12,038 bases of DNA from an uncultured Bacilli bacterium (lineage in GTDB: Bacteria; Bacillota_I; Bacilli_A; RF39; UBA660): NCBI GenBank assembly GCA_947588865.1, contig CANPYQ010000032.1:1-12038 (forward strand), given 5' to 3'. The notes beneath the pieces are model-generated. The model was not told the DNA's origin. It saw nothing but the letters and a program-made list of their open reading frames with translations, and searched no databases. The position numbers were made by a program, and so were the translations under genes. Below, in pieces: positions 1 to 7,323 of this stretch. Each line of letters starts with the position of its first letter. The first letter of the stretch is position 1.

Positions 1-53
1 TACATTCCTCCAACTGTCTCTTTTATCATAGGTTTTTTAGTTGTAATTGCCAT
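1..53 (-). CDS. Partial CDS, N-terminus of next tail gene (runs off left edge)
   Basis: The ATG at 51-53 follows an AGAGGA ribosome binding site seven bases upstream (about 61-66). The frame stays open for 17 codons to the window edge and reads MAITTKKPMIKETVGGM. It begins 43 bases after the HK97 gp10-like gene ends. In siphophages of this layout the gene after the gp10-like and tail-terminator genes is usually the major tail tube protein, so that is the positional guess. Seventeen residues are too few to identify a family. Confidence is good that this is a gene start and low for the product. Confidence 0.6.
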   Translation of the reverse strand, partial: MAITTKKPMIKETVGGM

Positions 54-96
54 TTTATATTTCCTCTCTTTCTTTTTTATTACAAAAAATACTAAA

Positions 97-465
97 TTAA
101 GCAGTTAAACCTAATTTAGTAATCATTGTTTTATAATATTTTTCTTTATTCTTTTCCCATAAAGGGTAAAAATGTGGTTGGGCTTTCATTTTTTCTGTTC
201 CATTTTCAACCATAGGTCCATAATATTTTCCCCAACCTGTTTCTATTTCTTTTTCTCTTTTTCTATAAGAAAAAGTATGAATCAAGTGTGTATAACCTGC
301 TTTTTTTATTGCAGAAATTGGTTTTGGTAATTTTAAAGCATCATTTACAAATTGTTTTGCTCCCGCTTCCAACACATCAGTTACGTTATCAACTTTGCTA
401 ATGTAATTTTTTAGCATATCTGATAGATCTTGAAACCCATCAAATGAATAATTTTCATTAGACAT
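97..465 (-). CDS. HK97 gp10-like head-tail/tail completion protein
   Basis: This 122-residue protein is expected to act at the neck or tail top during virion assembly. The C-terminal half carries the hallmark pattern of the HK97 gp10-like family: a G-W-x-x-Y-Y-G motif near residue 78, then V-E-N-G-T, K-M-x-A-Q-P-H-F and a closing aromatic/basic stretch. The N-terminus (F-D-G-F-Q-D-L) also matches the family opening, a glycine-phenylalanine segment followed by a helix. Length is typical. The ATG at 463-465 overlaps the previous stop by eight bases and has a GGAGGT site eight bases upstream, so translation is probably coupled. No odd features are seen. Confidence 0.8.
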   Translation of the reverse strand: MSNENYSFDGFQDLSDMLKNYISKVDNVTDVLEAGAKQFVNDALKLPKPISAIKKAGYTHLIHTFSYRKREKEIETGWGKYYGPMVENGTEKMKAQPHFYPLWEKNKEKYYKTMITKLGLTA

Positions 466-808
466 TTTCTAATACCTCCAAAGAAAAGAATGAATGTACT
501 CTTCTTTTTTCTGTTAGACGCTCATGTTGAATGATAGGAAATAAACCTTTTTCATTTAATTTCTTTTTTAATTCTAGAAGTTTTGGATGTCTTGGCTTAT
601 CCGCTACTATAGATATTTGATATGTAACTTTAGTGTTATAAACTTTTCCACTTGCTACTATATCATCCCAAATATAGTCCCAAAAATGTATTCTAATTTC
701 TTTTTCCATTTCATCATCTTTTGGAGTAGATTCACTTAATGGAACTTTCAATTCTTCTAATAATTCTACTAATTCCTCTTTTGATATTAATACTTCATCT
801 TCTGTCAT
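458..808 (-). CDS. Probable tail terminator/tail completion protein
   Basis: This 116-residue protein lies between the head-closure and HK97 gp10-like genes, the slot of a tail-terminator or minor capsid/tail completion protein. Residues 1-40 are acidic and helical. Residues 55-116 read as a beta-rich domain with V-T-Y-Q-I-S-I, a P-R-H-P segment, an amphipathic helix (L-L-E-L-K-K-K-L), then I-I-Q-H-E-R and a V-H-S-F-F-S-L-E-V ending. This pattern recurs in small siphophage proteins that cap the tail tube. The start ATG overlaps the upstream stop in an ATGA arrangement, with GGAG just upstream. The role rests on position plus fold-like pattern and is not certain. Confidence 0.55.
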   Translation of the reverse strand: MTEDEVLISKEELVELLEELKVPLSESTPKDDEMEKEIRIHFWDYIWDDIVASGKVYNTKVTYQISIVADKPRHPKLLELKKKLNEKGLFPIIQHERLTEKRRVHSFFSLEVLENV

Positions 809-1176
809 ACTTCTCCCTCCAATTTAACTCGTGGGTATTCTTCTAATGTTATGTCTGTTTGCTTATATCCATCTTTATTTGCAAAATGATAAGCATTAAA
901 TACTTTATGATACTCATTGCCAATTCTCACAACACACAATGAATTAATTTGTTTTATTTGTGGTATTCTTAATTTATATGTTATCTTTTTCTCTCTTTCT
1001 TCTGCTTCAAATTTTAATCTATCAGAAATAGATAATTCTTCAAACCAAACATCTTTACCTGTATCATGTAAATATTCTACAGGGTAAGTATTTTTAGTTT
1101 GTTTGATTTCAAAAAGTCTAAATTTTCCATCGTTATACGTCGGTAGGTTTGTAATATTCTGCTTGTAATAAAGCAT
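805..1176 (-). CDS. Head closure protein (head-tail joining family)
   Basis: This 123-residue, beta-strand-rich protein has the layout of phage head-closure (H-T join) proteins. A short N-terminal strand with D-G-K-F-R-L comes first, then a D-V-W-F-E-E-L-S-I-S-D-R segment, an I-P-Q-I-K-Q-I turn and an I-T-L-E-E-Y end. Such proteins seal the portal/connector channel and give the tail its docking surface. The ATG at 1174-1176 is preferred to one four codons upstream because GGAG lies six bases before it. Its first 44 bases overlap the 3' end of the connector gene in another frame. The stop overlaps the next start (ATGA). Assignment is from pattern and gene order, and sequence similarity to named members was not tested. 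Confidence 0.65.
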   Translation of the reverse strand: MLYYKQNITNLPTYNDGKFRLFEIKQTKNTYPVEYLHDTGKDVWFEELSISDRLKFEAEEREKKITYKLRIPQIKQINSLCVVRIGNEYHKVFNAYHFANKDGYKQTDITLEEYPRVKLEGEV

Positions 1177-1420
1177 ACTCCGCTCCATATAACTGTTTAA
1201 ATTCTGCTAATTTTTTATAATCAGCATATAAGACATAATTTTTTAATAGACTTCTTGCTCTTAAATCTTTTTCATAATCAATTTCTGAACCACAAACTTT
1301 ATTAATATCATACTCTCCATCTTTTATATATCCGATAAATTCTTCATCTTCTTTATAAGGTGATGGGTGTTGTTCTTGTTTAATTTCTTTTAGTAGGTTT
1401 TTAATCTGTGTATCTGTCAT
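1133..1420 (-). CDS. Head-tail connector protein (gp6-like)
   Basis: This 95-residue all-helical protein matches the short head-tail connector/DNA packaging family that forms a ring under the portal. It opens with an amphipathic helix (T-D-T-Q-I-K-N-L-L-K-E-I) and carries the typical core D-L-R-A-R-S-L-L-K-N-Y-V-L-Y-A. It closes with a helix ending in Q-A-E-Y-Y. A GTG three codons earlier lies inside the AGAGGTG ribosome binding site, so the ATG at 1418-1420 is taken as the start. The ring usually contacts the portal above and the head-closure protein below, and that gene comes next. Confidence 0.75.
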   Translation of the reverse strand: MTDTQIKNLLKEIKQEQHPSPYKEDEEFIGYIKDGEYDINKVCGSEIDYEKDLRARSLLKNYVLYADYKKLAEFKQLYGAEYALLQAEYYKPTDV

Positions 1421-1431
1421 ACAATACACCT

Positions 1432-1668
1432 CTATTCTTTAGATTGATTTTTTTTACTAGATACTAATACTTCTTCTATCTTTCTAATTAAAGGTTTTCC
1501 AACTTGATTCTTGTCACTAGATAATTCCTCTATTCTTTTCTTACTTGGTTTTAAACCTTCACGAGGATATACATTTTTCCCTTTTACATTTTTCAAGTAA
1601 AGATATTTGTTGTCTTGTGAATCTTTAAAATTCTCAATTACTTCATATTTTTCTTCTTTTTCTTCCAT
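1432..1668 (-). CDS. Small conserved-type phage protein (78 aa) between capsid and connector
   Basis: This is a small, highly charged protein. Residues 7-35 form short strands with a K-Y-L-Y-L-K segment and a Y-P-R-E-G-L motif. Residues 38-60 (K-K-R-I-E-E-L, then N-Q-V-G-K-P-L-I) resemble a small domain seen in many Gram-positive phages just after the capsid genes. YqbF-like N-terminal domains have a similar pattern, but that link is weak. The tail is a Lys/Ser-rich disordered end. A strong AAGGAGGTTA site lies about ten bases before the ATG, after the hairpin that follows the capsid unit. Function unknown; position suggests an accessory role in head assembly. Confidence 0.6.
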   Translation of the reverse strand: MEEKEEKYEVIENFKDSQDNKYLYLKNVKGKNVYPREGLKPSKKRIEELSSDKNQVGKPLIRKIEEVLVSSKKNQSKE

Positions 1669-1695
1669 TGTTATAATAACCTCCTTTTGTATTTT

Positions 1696-1723
1696 AAAAG
1701 GAGCTTATTTCTAAGCTCCTTTT
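1696..1723 (-). terminator. 12-bp GAAA-loop hairpin after the capsid unit (attenuator/terminator)
   Basis: Arms 1712-1723 and 1696-1707 are perfectly complementary (12 bp, AAAAGGAGCTTA on the minus strand) around a GAAA tetraloop. The 3' arm ends in TTTT. The hairpin includes the last codons and stop of the capsid-extension frame. On the minus strand the T-run is only four long and belongs to the stem, so termination is probably leaky. On the plus strand the run is longer (TTTTTGTTTT), but no plus-strand gene is seen. The likely role is to lower expression of connector and tail genes relative to capsid, or to protect the upstream mRNA 3' end. Confidence 0.7.
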
Positions 1724-2100
1724 TGTTTTAAGGTTAATCCTTCTAATATTAGTGTTCTAGTTTCTTTTCCTTCACTTGTAATTTCAAGTATGTTATCTTT
1801 GTCGTGAATTTGAAAAACTATTAAACCATCTTTTTCATCTACTGCTACTGGTTTTTTAAGTTTTGCACCAGTACCTTTTAATTCTACTTTTACTGTTCCC
1901 TTTTTAGCTCCTTTTGCTTCTTCAAAGTATAAAGGTATAAAGTTTCCAGTATTTTCCGAACTATCTTTTGAAAATTCAGTCCAATTTTCAATATAATTTA
2001 ATGTACCTTTGACGTTGTCGCCTTCAATACTTAAATTTTCACATAAATCTTGAACTGTTTTTTCTCCTAGTAATTCTGTTTCATTACTTGGAATTGCCAC
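1711..2100 (-). CDS. Capsid-linked beta-rich domain: probable +1-frameshift extension of the capsid (decoration domain)
   Basis: Read alone this is a 129-residue frame starting at GTG (2098-2100). No ribosome binding site precedes the GTG; the bases before it are CACCTCAAAA, and the codon sits in a hairpin stem. No in-frame ATG follows early. The frame stays open upstream to 2133, past the capsid stop. The capsid ends ACA CCC TAG, and a +1 slip on CCC-T joins it to this frame through the linker PSPATSK, giving about 512 residues in total. The product has alternating strands (G-T-V-K-V-E-L, G-L-I-V-F-Q-I, T-R-T-L-I-L) and ends like an Ig-like or surface decoration domain. Known precedent: Listeria phage PSA extends its capsid by +1 frameshifting at proline codons. 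Fusion and decoration role are inferred; coding status is strong. Confidence 0.75.
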   Translation of the reverse strand: MAIPSNETELLGEKTVQDLCENLSIEGDNVKGTLNYIENWTEFSKDSSENTGNFIPLYFEEAKGAKKGTVKVELKGTGAKLKKPVAVDEKDGLIVFQIHDKDNILEITSEGKETRTLILEGLTLKQKGA

Positions 2101-2122
2101 TTTTGAGGTGGCTGGGCTAGGG
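2096..2122 (-). promoter_or_regulatory. Candidate programmed +1 frameshift site (CCC-TAG plus downstream hairpin)
   Basis: On the minus strand the capsid's last sense codon CCC (2120-2122) is followed by the stop TAG (2117-2119). The P-site proline tRNA can re-pair with CCT one base on. Six bases downstream of the slip site a small hairpin (GCCAC at 2108-2112, loop 2101-2107, GTGGC at 2096-2100) could act as a stimulator. The +1 frame is then open for the whole downstream reading frame. All elements are read directly; their activity is inferred. Confidence 0.6.
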
Positions 2123-3250
2123 TGTAACTGACTCTACTACTCTTACTGGTTTAACATATTCTTCTAGTTTAGTTACATCAAATACGAAAGCAGTATTATC
2201 ATCTACTGCTCTACCATTTGCATAACCTTTTCCAATTACTACGTCAGCATCATCTAAAGCTTTAGTTTGGTCATATTCTTTAATACCAAAGTTAGATAAT
2301 CCCATTGTATATTTATTAGGAATTACAAGTGCTGCTTTTCCTTGTGGGTTATTTGCAGATGGTTTTACAACTAGATTTTTATAAGAACTTACTAATTTAC
2401 CTTCATCATCATATAATGCAGGTGCTACATAGTCAGCTTCATCATTTGGATGACAATATAATACTAATCTATCAAAAGTTCTTAAACCATCTTTAGATAA
2501 GTATTTCTTAGCTGTTGCTAATCCTTTTGGAGTAAATCTAGTTAGAGTTGTATCAGCAGTTTTATCTTTATGTGTGCTATCTCCATTTGTTTCTTCTATT
2601 TTCTTGTAAATTCCAATTGGTTGATTTTTTCCTGTTCCTTGTAAATATCCAAATTCAAGACCATCATTTAGAGTTTCTTTTAATATAGCAGTAAAATATT
2701 TATCTACAAATGGTAATGCTAAATCTCTAATTGCTTTTGGTATTACCAAATATACAGATAATTTGTTTACTTCAATATTTAAAGAGTCAAATGTAGCACT
2801 TAATTCACTAGTAATAGCATCAGTTAAAGCACCCCAAGAATAAGTTCCACTTTTTTCTGCTGAAATCCATCTTTTTACGTTTGCTGGAGCAAAATTAACA
2901 TCATTTAAAATTCCACTTTCTTTTTTAATATTTTCTAATGTTACATCAACAATTGAATTTGGTAAAATATCAATTTGGTCTGCTGTAATAGCTTGTTTTA
3001 CATCCTTTAATGCTTCATAAAATTTAGTTTCTTCTTTTGATAAAGTTCTTAGTCCTAAAGATTTTGCATAAGCAGTATCACTTTCTGCTTTTACTGCTTG
3101 TTCTTGAATTTCTGCAATTAAGTCTTCATATTGTACTGATGCAATTTTTTCTACTGCATCTACAATTGCTTGTGATTTGTCTTCTGATTCTTGAAGAATT
3201 TTTAAAGCCTCTTCTTGAGCTTGTTTCATCTTTGTTTCATTAATTTTCAT
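2117..3250 (-). CDS. Major capsid protein, HK97 fold
   Basis: This 377-residue protein is the shell subunit. Residues 1-75 are charged and strongly helical with heptad character, matching the N-terminal delta/scaffold region that the neighbouring protease removes during maturation. From about residue 95 the HK97 core follows: I-L-P-N-S-I-V-D, then K-R-W-I-S-A-E-K, then the long spine helix, and the conserved L-Q-G-T-G-K-N-Q-P-I-G-I loop near 205-216. The C-terminus is V-R-V-V-E-S-V-T-P. The start at 3248-3250 is chosen over one 18 codons upstream because AAGGAAGG lies eight bases before it and the longer form would overlap the protease gene. The stop is in the CCC TAG slip context, so a longer minor form probably exists. 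Confidence 0.93.
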   Translation of the reverse strand: MKINETKMKQAQEEALKILQESEDKSQAIVDAVEKIASVQYEDLIAEIQEQAVKAESDTAYAKSLGLRTLSKEETKFYEALKDVKQAITADQIDILPNSIVDVTLENIKKESGILNDVNFAPANVKRWISAEKSGTYSWGALTDAITSELSATFDSLNIEVNKLSVYLVIPKAIRDLALPFVDKYFTAILKETLNDGLEFGYLQGTGKNQPIGIYKKIEETNGDSTHKDKTADTTLTRFTPKGLATAKKYLSKDGLRTFDRLVLYCHPNDEADYVAPALYDDEGKLVSSYKNLVVKPSANNPQGKAALVIPNKYTMGLSNFGIKEYDQTKALDDADVVIGKGYANGRAVDDNTAFVFDVTKLEEYVKPVRVVESVTP

Positions 3251-3269
3251 GTTTTTTACCTTCCTTTTC

Positions 3270-4082
3270 TTATTTTTTTGTATTAAAAAAAGATGCCCAT
3301 GCATCTTCTTTAACCTGATTATAGAGTCCTTTTGGCTCTCTTTCAGAATGTCCTTTCATCATATTGTCTATTTGTTCATCCATCTGTCTAATTGATTCTT
3401 TTGTAACTCTTTCTACAATTTGTTCGATTTTTTCTATATCAAGTTCACTTTGTTTTGGTTCTTGCAGTTGTTTTACTTTGTTTACAAGTTTTAAAATACT
3501 CATACTTGCATACTGATTAACTCCTGCATTTTCTTTTTGCTCAATAATTTCATCTGCAAATCCTTTTTCTATACATTCATCTGCAGTTAAATAAGTTTCT
3601 TCATCTAACAACTTATTCAATTCTTCTTCCGTAATTTTTATTTTAGATAAATAAGCAGCTTTATATGCTTCTGCTATTTTATCCATATCTTCTGCCGTTT
3701 TGCGTAGTTCTTTTGCATTTCCTATTGCATAAGTCCAACAATTATGAATCATAATTAACGAAGTCTTTGGAATATAAATTCTGTCACCTGCCATTGCTAT
3801 TATAGAGGCTGATGATGCTGCAATTCCATCTATATATGTATTAATAGTGGCTTTGTGTTGTTTTAATAAGTTATATATTGCTAAACCTTGAAAAGTTGAA
3901 CCACCAAGTGAATTAATATGAACGTTGATTTCTGATACATCTCCTAAATTGTCTAAGTCTTGTTTAAATCCAAAAGCAGATACATCTGATTCATCCCATT
4001 CATACGATGTTATATCTCCATATATATACAAATCTGCACTCGTTTCTGTAGTTTTTTCAAAACTATAAAAATTATTCTTCAT
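3270..4082 (-). CDS. Prohead maturation protease, ClpP-like (S14 family)
   Basis: This 270-residue serine protease is expected to cleave the scaffold region of the capsid inside the prohead. From the ATG at 4080-4082, the ClpP core has the I-N-S-L-G-G-S segment (oxyanion strand, about 56-62). The nucleophile motif G-I-A-A-S gives Ser90, M-I-H-N gives His113, and the L-D-E-E-T-Y-L-T-A-D-E motif gives the likely Asp160. A charged helical tail of about 80 residues follows, common in phage versions. The upstream GTG at 4089-4091 is part of the AAGGAGGTG site and is rejected as the start. The gene overlaps the portal end by 11 bases. Catalytic triad complete; length normal. Confidence 0.93.
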   Translation of the reverse strand: MKNNFYSFEKTTETSADLYIYGDITSYEWDESDVSAFGFKQDLDNLGDVSEINVHINSLGGSTFQGLAIYNLLKQHKATINTYIDGIAASSASIIAMAGDRIYIPKTSLIMIHNCWTYAIGNAKELRKTAEDMDKIAEAYKAAYLSKIKITEEELNKLLDEETYLTADECIEKGFADEIIEQKENAGVNQYASMSILKLVNKVKQLQEPKQSELDIEKIEQIVERVTKESIRQMDEQIDNMMKGHSEREPKGLYNQVKEDAWASFFNTKK

Positions 4083-5250
4083 TCTCTGCACCTCCTTCCA
4101 TTTTTCCGTAATTCTTGGTCAAATTATGCTCATCTGCCCAAGCTTCATCTATTTTCGGTAATCTTAAAAACTTATTTATTTCATTTCTACTAAATCCGTC
4201 TCCAATTAGCTTATCAATTCCATTTGCATTGTCAAAAATATCTTTGTGTTGAATTGAAAATCTATTAAACATGACATATTCACCTTTTAAATAACTTTGT
4301 TTCCCAACTAATGTCATATTAAAGCCATCTTCTAAAAATTCAAAATAGAAATCTACTGCAAATGTTATAAAATCATTTGTTCCTGTTGATTTTTCTGTCT
4401 TACTTCCATAAAAAATATCTAATGGGATATTCCATTTTTGTGCTACAGTATCTCCTATTTCTTTTACTGCACTTGAGAAATCCGTTAGATTTTTATTAGA
4501 ATCTTTATTCAAATATATTAAATCAAATATTTCTGATAACAATACTATTGCTTCTTTTTCACTAAATAATCCTTCTGTTACTTTCTTTTTATACTCATCA
4601 TATCTAATAGGTTGATTTGTTTTGGGATCTATCATTGTTGGTTGACCACCTGGAAATTTTAATCTCCATTTTGGTGTATTAGCTTGTACAAAAGCTTTTT
4701 GTGCTGCTTTTAATATTTTTGTTACATTTTTTTCAAATGATTCACTTGCTGTTGTTAATTCATTATCATTAATTGAATAATAAATTGAATTTTCTATATT
4801 ATAAAGTTTATCTAATATTATAGAGTTTCCTTCATTATCAGAAATTTTAACATTAGTAAATGTTTTACCTACTAAAATCTTATTATTTGTATTAAAATCA
4901 TCTGCTACATATAATAAATTTGTTGTTGGTGTTTTATTGATAATTACTAATGCTCTTTTTTCAGTTAGTAATTTCGTAACTAATTTATATAAAAAACTCG
5001 TTCCATTTTCATTATAATTTGGTTGTATATTTAAACTCCAATATAAATCATTTTTTACTTCTTGTATTTTGTTGTTTTTATTTTCAAATGTTTGTATTTC
5101 ACATTTAGCTATCGTTTTTGCTATTAAATCTATTGCATGAGCTTCTGCTAATGTATAAATATAATTATTAGAATCGCTACTTCCAGATAAAATATCTATT
5201 ATACTTACAAATTCTCCTTTTGAATTTTTAAAAAGTTTATCTAGTACCAC
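4072..5250 (-). CDS. Portal protein, HK97 family
   Basis: This 392-residue protein forms the dodecameric ring at the capsid vertex through which DNA is pumped. The family pattern is visible. The N-terminal helix I-Y-T-L-A-E-A-H-A-I-D-L-I-A-K-T-I-A-K-C is followed by a W-S-L-N-I-Q-P-N-Y-N-E-N segment and an L-L-T-E-K-R-A-L-V-I strand. A late region has V-A-Q-K-W-N-I-P-L-D-I-F-Y-G and the closing F-S-R-N-E-I-N-K-F-L-R-L-P motif. The middle (about 110-220) is divergent. The start codon is GTG with a clear AGGAGG eight bases upstream. It lies between terminase and protease in canonical order. Confidence 0.92.
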   Translation of the reverse strand: MVLDKLFKNSKGEFVSIIDILSGSSDSNNYIYTLAEAHAIDLIAKTIAKCEIQTFENKNNKIQEVKNDLYWSLNIQPNYNENGTSFLYKLVTKLLTEKRALVIINKTPTTNLLYVADDFNTNNKILVGKTFTNVKISDNEGNSIILDKLYNIENSIYYSINDNELTTASESFEKNVTKILKAAQKAFVQANTPKWRLKFPGGQPTMIDPKTNQPIRYDEYKKKVTEGLFSEKEAIVLLSEIFDLIYLNKDSNKNLTDFSSAVKEIGDTVAQKWNIPLDIFYGSKTEKSTGTNDFITFAVDFYFEFLEDGFNMTLVGKQSYLKGEYVMFNRFSIQHKDIFDNANGIDKLIGDGFSRNEINKFLRLPKIDEAWADEHNLTKNYGKMEGGAENEE

Positions 5251-5264
5251 TTAATTACCTCCTA

Positions 5265-6983
5265 TTAAACATAAGCATAAATAATTTCTTCATCTAATAG
5301 TTCTTGTACGCTCATTGCAGCTACAAAAGCCATAAATGGATCATTCTTTCTTAATTTTGGTTCTATTTTTTCATATTTTTTATTTCCATCTTTACCTTCT
5401 TTAACACAAGTATTATTGATAGCCCATCTCATAATTGCACTATTTCCTATGTTAATTTTTCCTTCTGCAAATGCTACTTCAATTCTTGGAGCGACTATTG
5501 CTGCAATACTTGCTGGGTAACGTATCATTCTTACTAGCCCATACGGATTATTTTTTTCTTCAATACTTATTCCTAGTTCTTTAAAGATTTGTTCTAATAA
5601 TTTGTATCTATATGTATCAAGTACAATTTTCTTAACATTATATTTTGCCATTTCTTGTAAAACCCATAAAATCAAATCTCGACCATCAATAGAATCTTTA
5701 TTAACTATTTCAAAATCTTCAAATCCTGCTTGTCCAATATTATCAAATGGGAATTTAATATCTCCAAAAAATTTACTTTTTGCACAAATCCATGTCCTTT
5801 GTCGCCATATATATTCACCGTCTCTTTTAAATAAGAATCCTGCACTTGCAAAATCATTCAATGATGCAAAATCTATTCCTACTATTGCAGATTTTCCTAA
5901 AATGTCTCCTGTACTTCTTGGAATTTCTCTTTCTACATCTTCATAAGATGCTCTTAATATATTCTTCCATTCTGTGATTACTTCTTCTTCATCTTGTTGC
6001 GGCAAATTCATTCTTTTTGCATAAAATTCTACTCTATAAGATTTTTGTTTTTGCATTTTTATATAATCTCTAATTATTTCATTTAATAGAGTAGGTCTAT
6101 ATCTTAAACTTGGATTTGCTTGACACCAAAATGTTATATCTATGTCTTGTTTATTTTTTGTTATTAAAAACTTCTTCATAGGTATGTCTACTAACTTTTT
6201 ATCATTTATTTTAAAAATAATTGGTAAAAGTCCTAAGAAGTTTTCTTCTCCATTTAATATTGGCATTGATAAAGATATTTTTTCATCTAAAGGACCTTCT
6301 CTAACTGTACCATTTGTTGTAATTGTAATTGTCCTTGAATGAATAATTTTTCCTAAGCCAGAAGAATAAACATTTAATTGTTTATAATCTTCATATGCAT
6401 GAAGTTCATTAAAAATTATCATTCCTGTTTGCTTTCCGTCTTTAGTTTTTGCATTTGCTGTATTGTATCTTAAAATAGAATGTGTAATTTTATTTATAAT
6501 TTCTGTTTTATTCCAATAGAAATATTTTTTCATTATTTTTTCATTGTCTTCTAACATTTGCCAAACGACATTAAATGAATTTAATGCTTGTTCTTCCGAA
6601 GTAGCAACTATGTCAATATGATAATTTTTAACACCATAATAATGTGTCTGCATAAAGTTAGCTAAAGGCATAATCATTCCGTCTTTTCCATTTCCTCTAC
6701 CCATTAGGATAAATACATCTGGAAAAATAACTACATCTCTATTTTTATCTTCATACATAAATACCAAAGCATAGATAAATTTTTGATATGGAAATAATTT
6801 ATAATACCATTTTTCGCAATATTGAATACATTTGTAATATTTATCTTCATCAAAAAAGACATCATCTCTCGATAATGTCGGTTTTACTATATTTTTAATT
6901 AATAACTTAATTTCTTCGTCAGTTTCATTTGGATTTTCTTCTACAAATTTTATGTATTCGTCTATTTCTTTACAATAAATCAT
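5265..6983 (-). CDS. terL: Terminase large subunit (packaging ATPase and nuclease)
   Basis: This 572-residue motor cuts concatemeric DNA and pumps it into the prohead. Residues 95-102 form a Walker A-type loop (GRGNGKDG). Residues 188-195 form the Walker B strand (MIIFNELH), with Asn where Asp is usual before the catalytic Glu. Residues 220-225 (TITTNG) are the coupling motif. The C-terminal RNase H-like nuclease has its three acidic positions: D371 in GIDFA, D456 in VLDTYR and D548 in KNDPF. The ATG at 6981-6983 is chosen because AGGTG lies nine bases upstream; ATG at 6992 and GTG at 6995 in the same frame lack spacing. It overlaps the small subunit by 14 bases, suggesting coupled translation. 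Confidence 0.95.
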   Translation of the reverse strand: MIYCKEIDEYIKFVEENPNETDEEIKLLIKNIVKPTLSRDDVFFDEDKYYKCIQYCEKWYYKLFPYQKFIYALVFMYEDKNRDVVIFPDVFILMGRGNGKDGMIMPLANFMQTHYYGVKNYHIDIVATSEEQALNSFNVVWQMLEDNEKIMKKYFYWNKTEIINKITHSILRYNTANAKTKDGKQTGMIIFNELHAYEDYKQLNVYSSGLGKIIHSRTITITTNGTVREGPLDEKISLSMPILNGEENFLGLLPIIFKINDKKLVDIPMKKFLITKNKQDIDITFWCQANPSLRYRPTLLNEIIRDYIKMQKQKSYRVEFYAKRMNLPQQDEEEVITEWKNILRASYEDVEREIPRSTGDILGKSAIVGIDFASLNDFASAGFLFKRDGEYIWRQRTWICAKSKFFGDIKFPFDNIGQAGFEDFEIVNKDSIDGRDLILWVLQEMAKYNVKKIVLDTYRYKLLEQIFKELGISIEEKNNPYGLVRMIRYPASIAAIVAPRIEVAFAEGKINIGNSAIMRWAINNTCVKEGKDGNKKYEKIEPKLRKNDPFMAFVAAMSVQELLDEEIIYAYV

Positions 6984-7323
6984 CTTTGCCATCACCTACT
7001 TCTGGCAATTCCTCTGGCTCTTTTAAATCTAAAACTTGCAGAATTTTAAGCATTTGATTATTTGTTTTAATCAAAGTATCTGGACTTTTATTTTCTTTTT
7101 CCGTTAAATATCCGTTTCCTGTCATTGTTTCATATCTAAGTCCTTTTGTATTTATATCTTTTTGTAAAATATCTTTCATCTTTACAAAGTATATATAATC
7201 TTCAACCATATCATCAAAATGCTTTCCCATTTTTCCTTGACTTAATAGTTGTGCTCTTAAATCATTTCTTATAGTTTCTATTTTTTCTTCATTTATTACA
7301 GATTGTTTTTTCTTTGTTGGCAT
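6970..7323 (-). CDS. terS: Terminase small subunit, P27 family
   Basis: This 117-residue protein is expected to bind phage DNA and recruit the large subunit. It has a basic N-terminus (PTKKKQS), a helical body with D-D-M-V-E-D-Y-I-Y-F-V-K-M-K-D-I-L and a K-T-N-N-Q-M-L-K-I-L-Q-V-L-D-L helix. The D-Y-I/N-Q-M-L-K-I-L arrangement is typical of P27-type small terminases, and the acidic C-terminus overlaps the large subunit start. A G-rich site (AAAGGGGGT) precedes the ATG. It stands immediately downstream of the G-rich non-coding gap that may be its DNA target. Confidence 0.85.
   Translation of the reverse strand: MPTKKKQSVINEEKIETIRNDLRAQLLSQGKMGKHFDDMVEDYIYFVKMKDILQKDINTKGLRYETMTGNGYLTEKENKSPDTLIKTNNQMLKILQVLDLKEPEELPEVGDGKDDLL

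Noticed and set aside
3251..3304. Longer capsid start 18 codons upstream
   Set aside because: No ribosome binding site is present and it would overlap the protease gene; the ATG at 3248-3250 has a clear AAGGAAGG.
5602..5946. Plus-strand open frame of 114 codons opposite the large terminase gene
   Set aside because: It lies wholly antisense to a terminase with intact motifs, lacks a ribosome binding site and has a composition expected of antisense AT-rich sequence.
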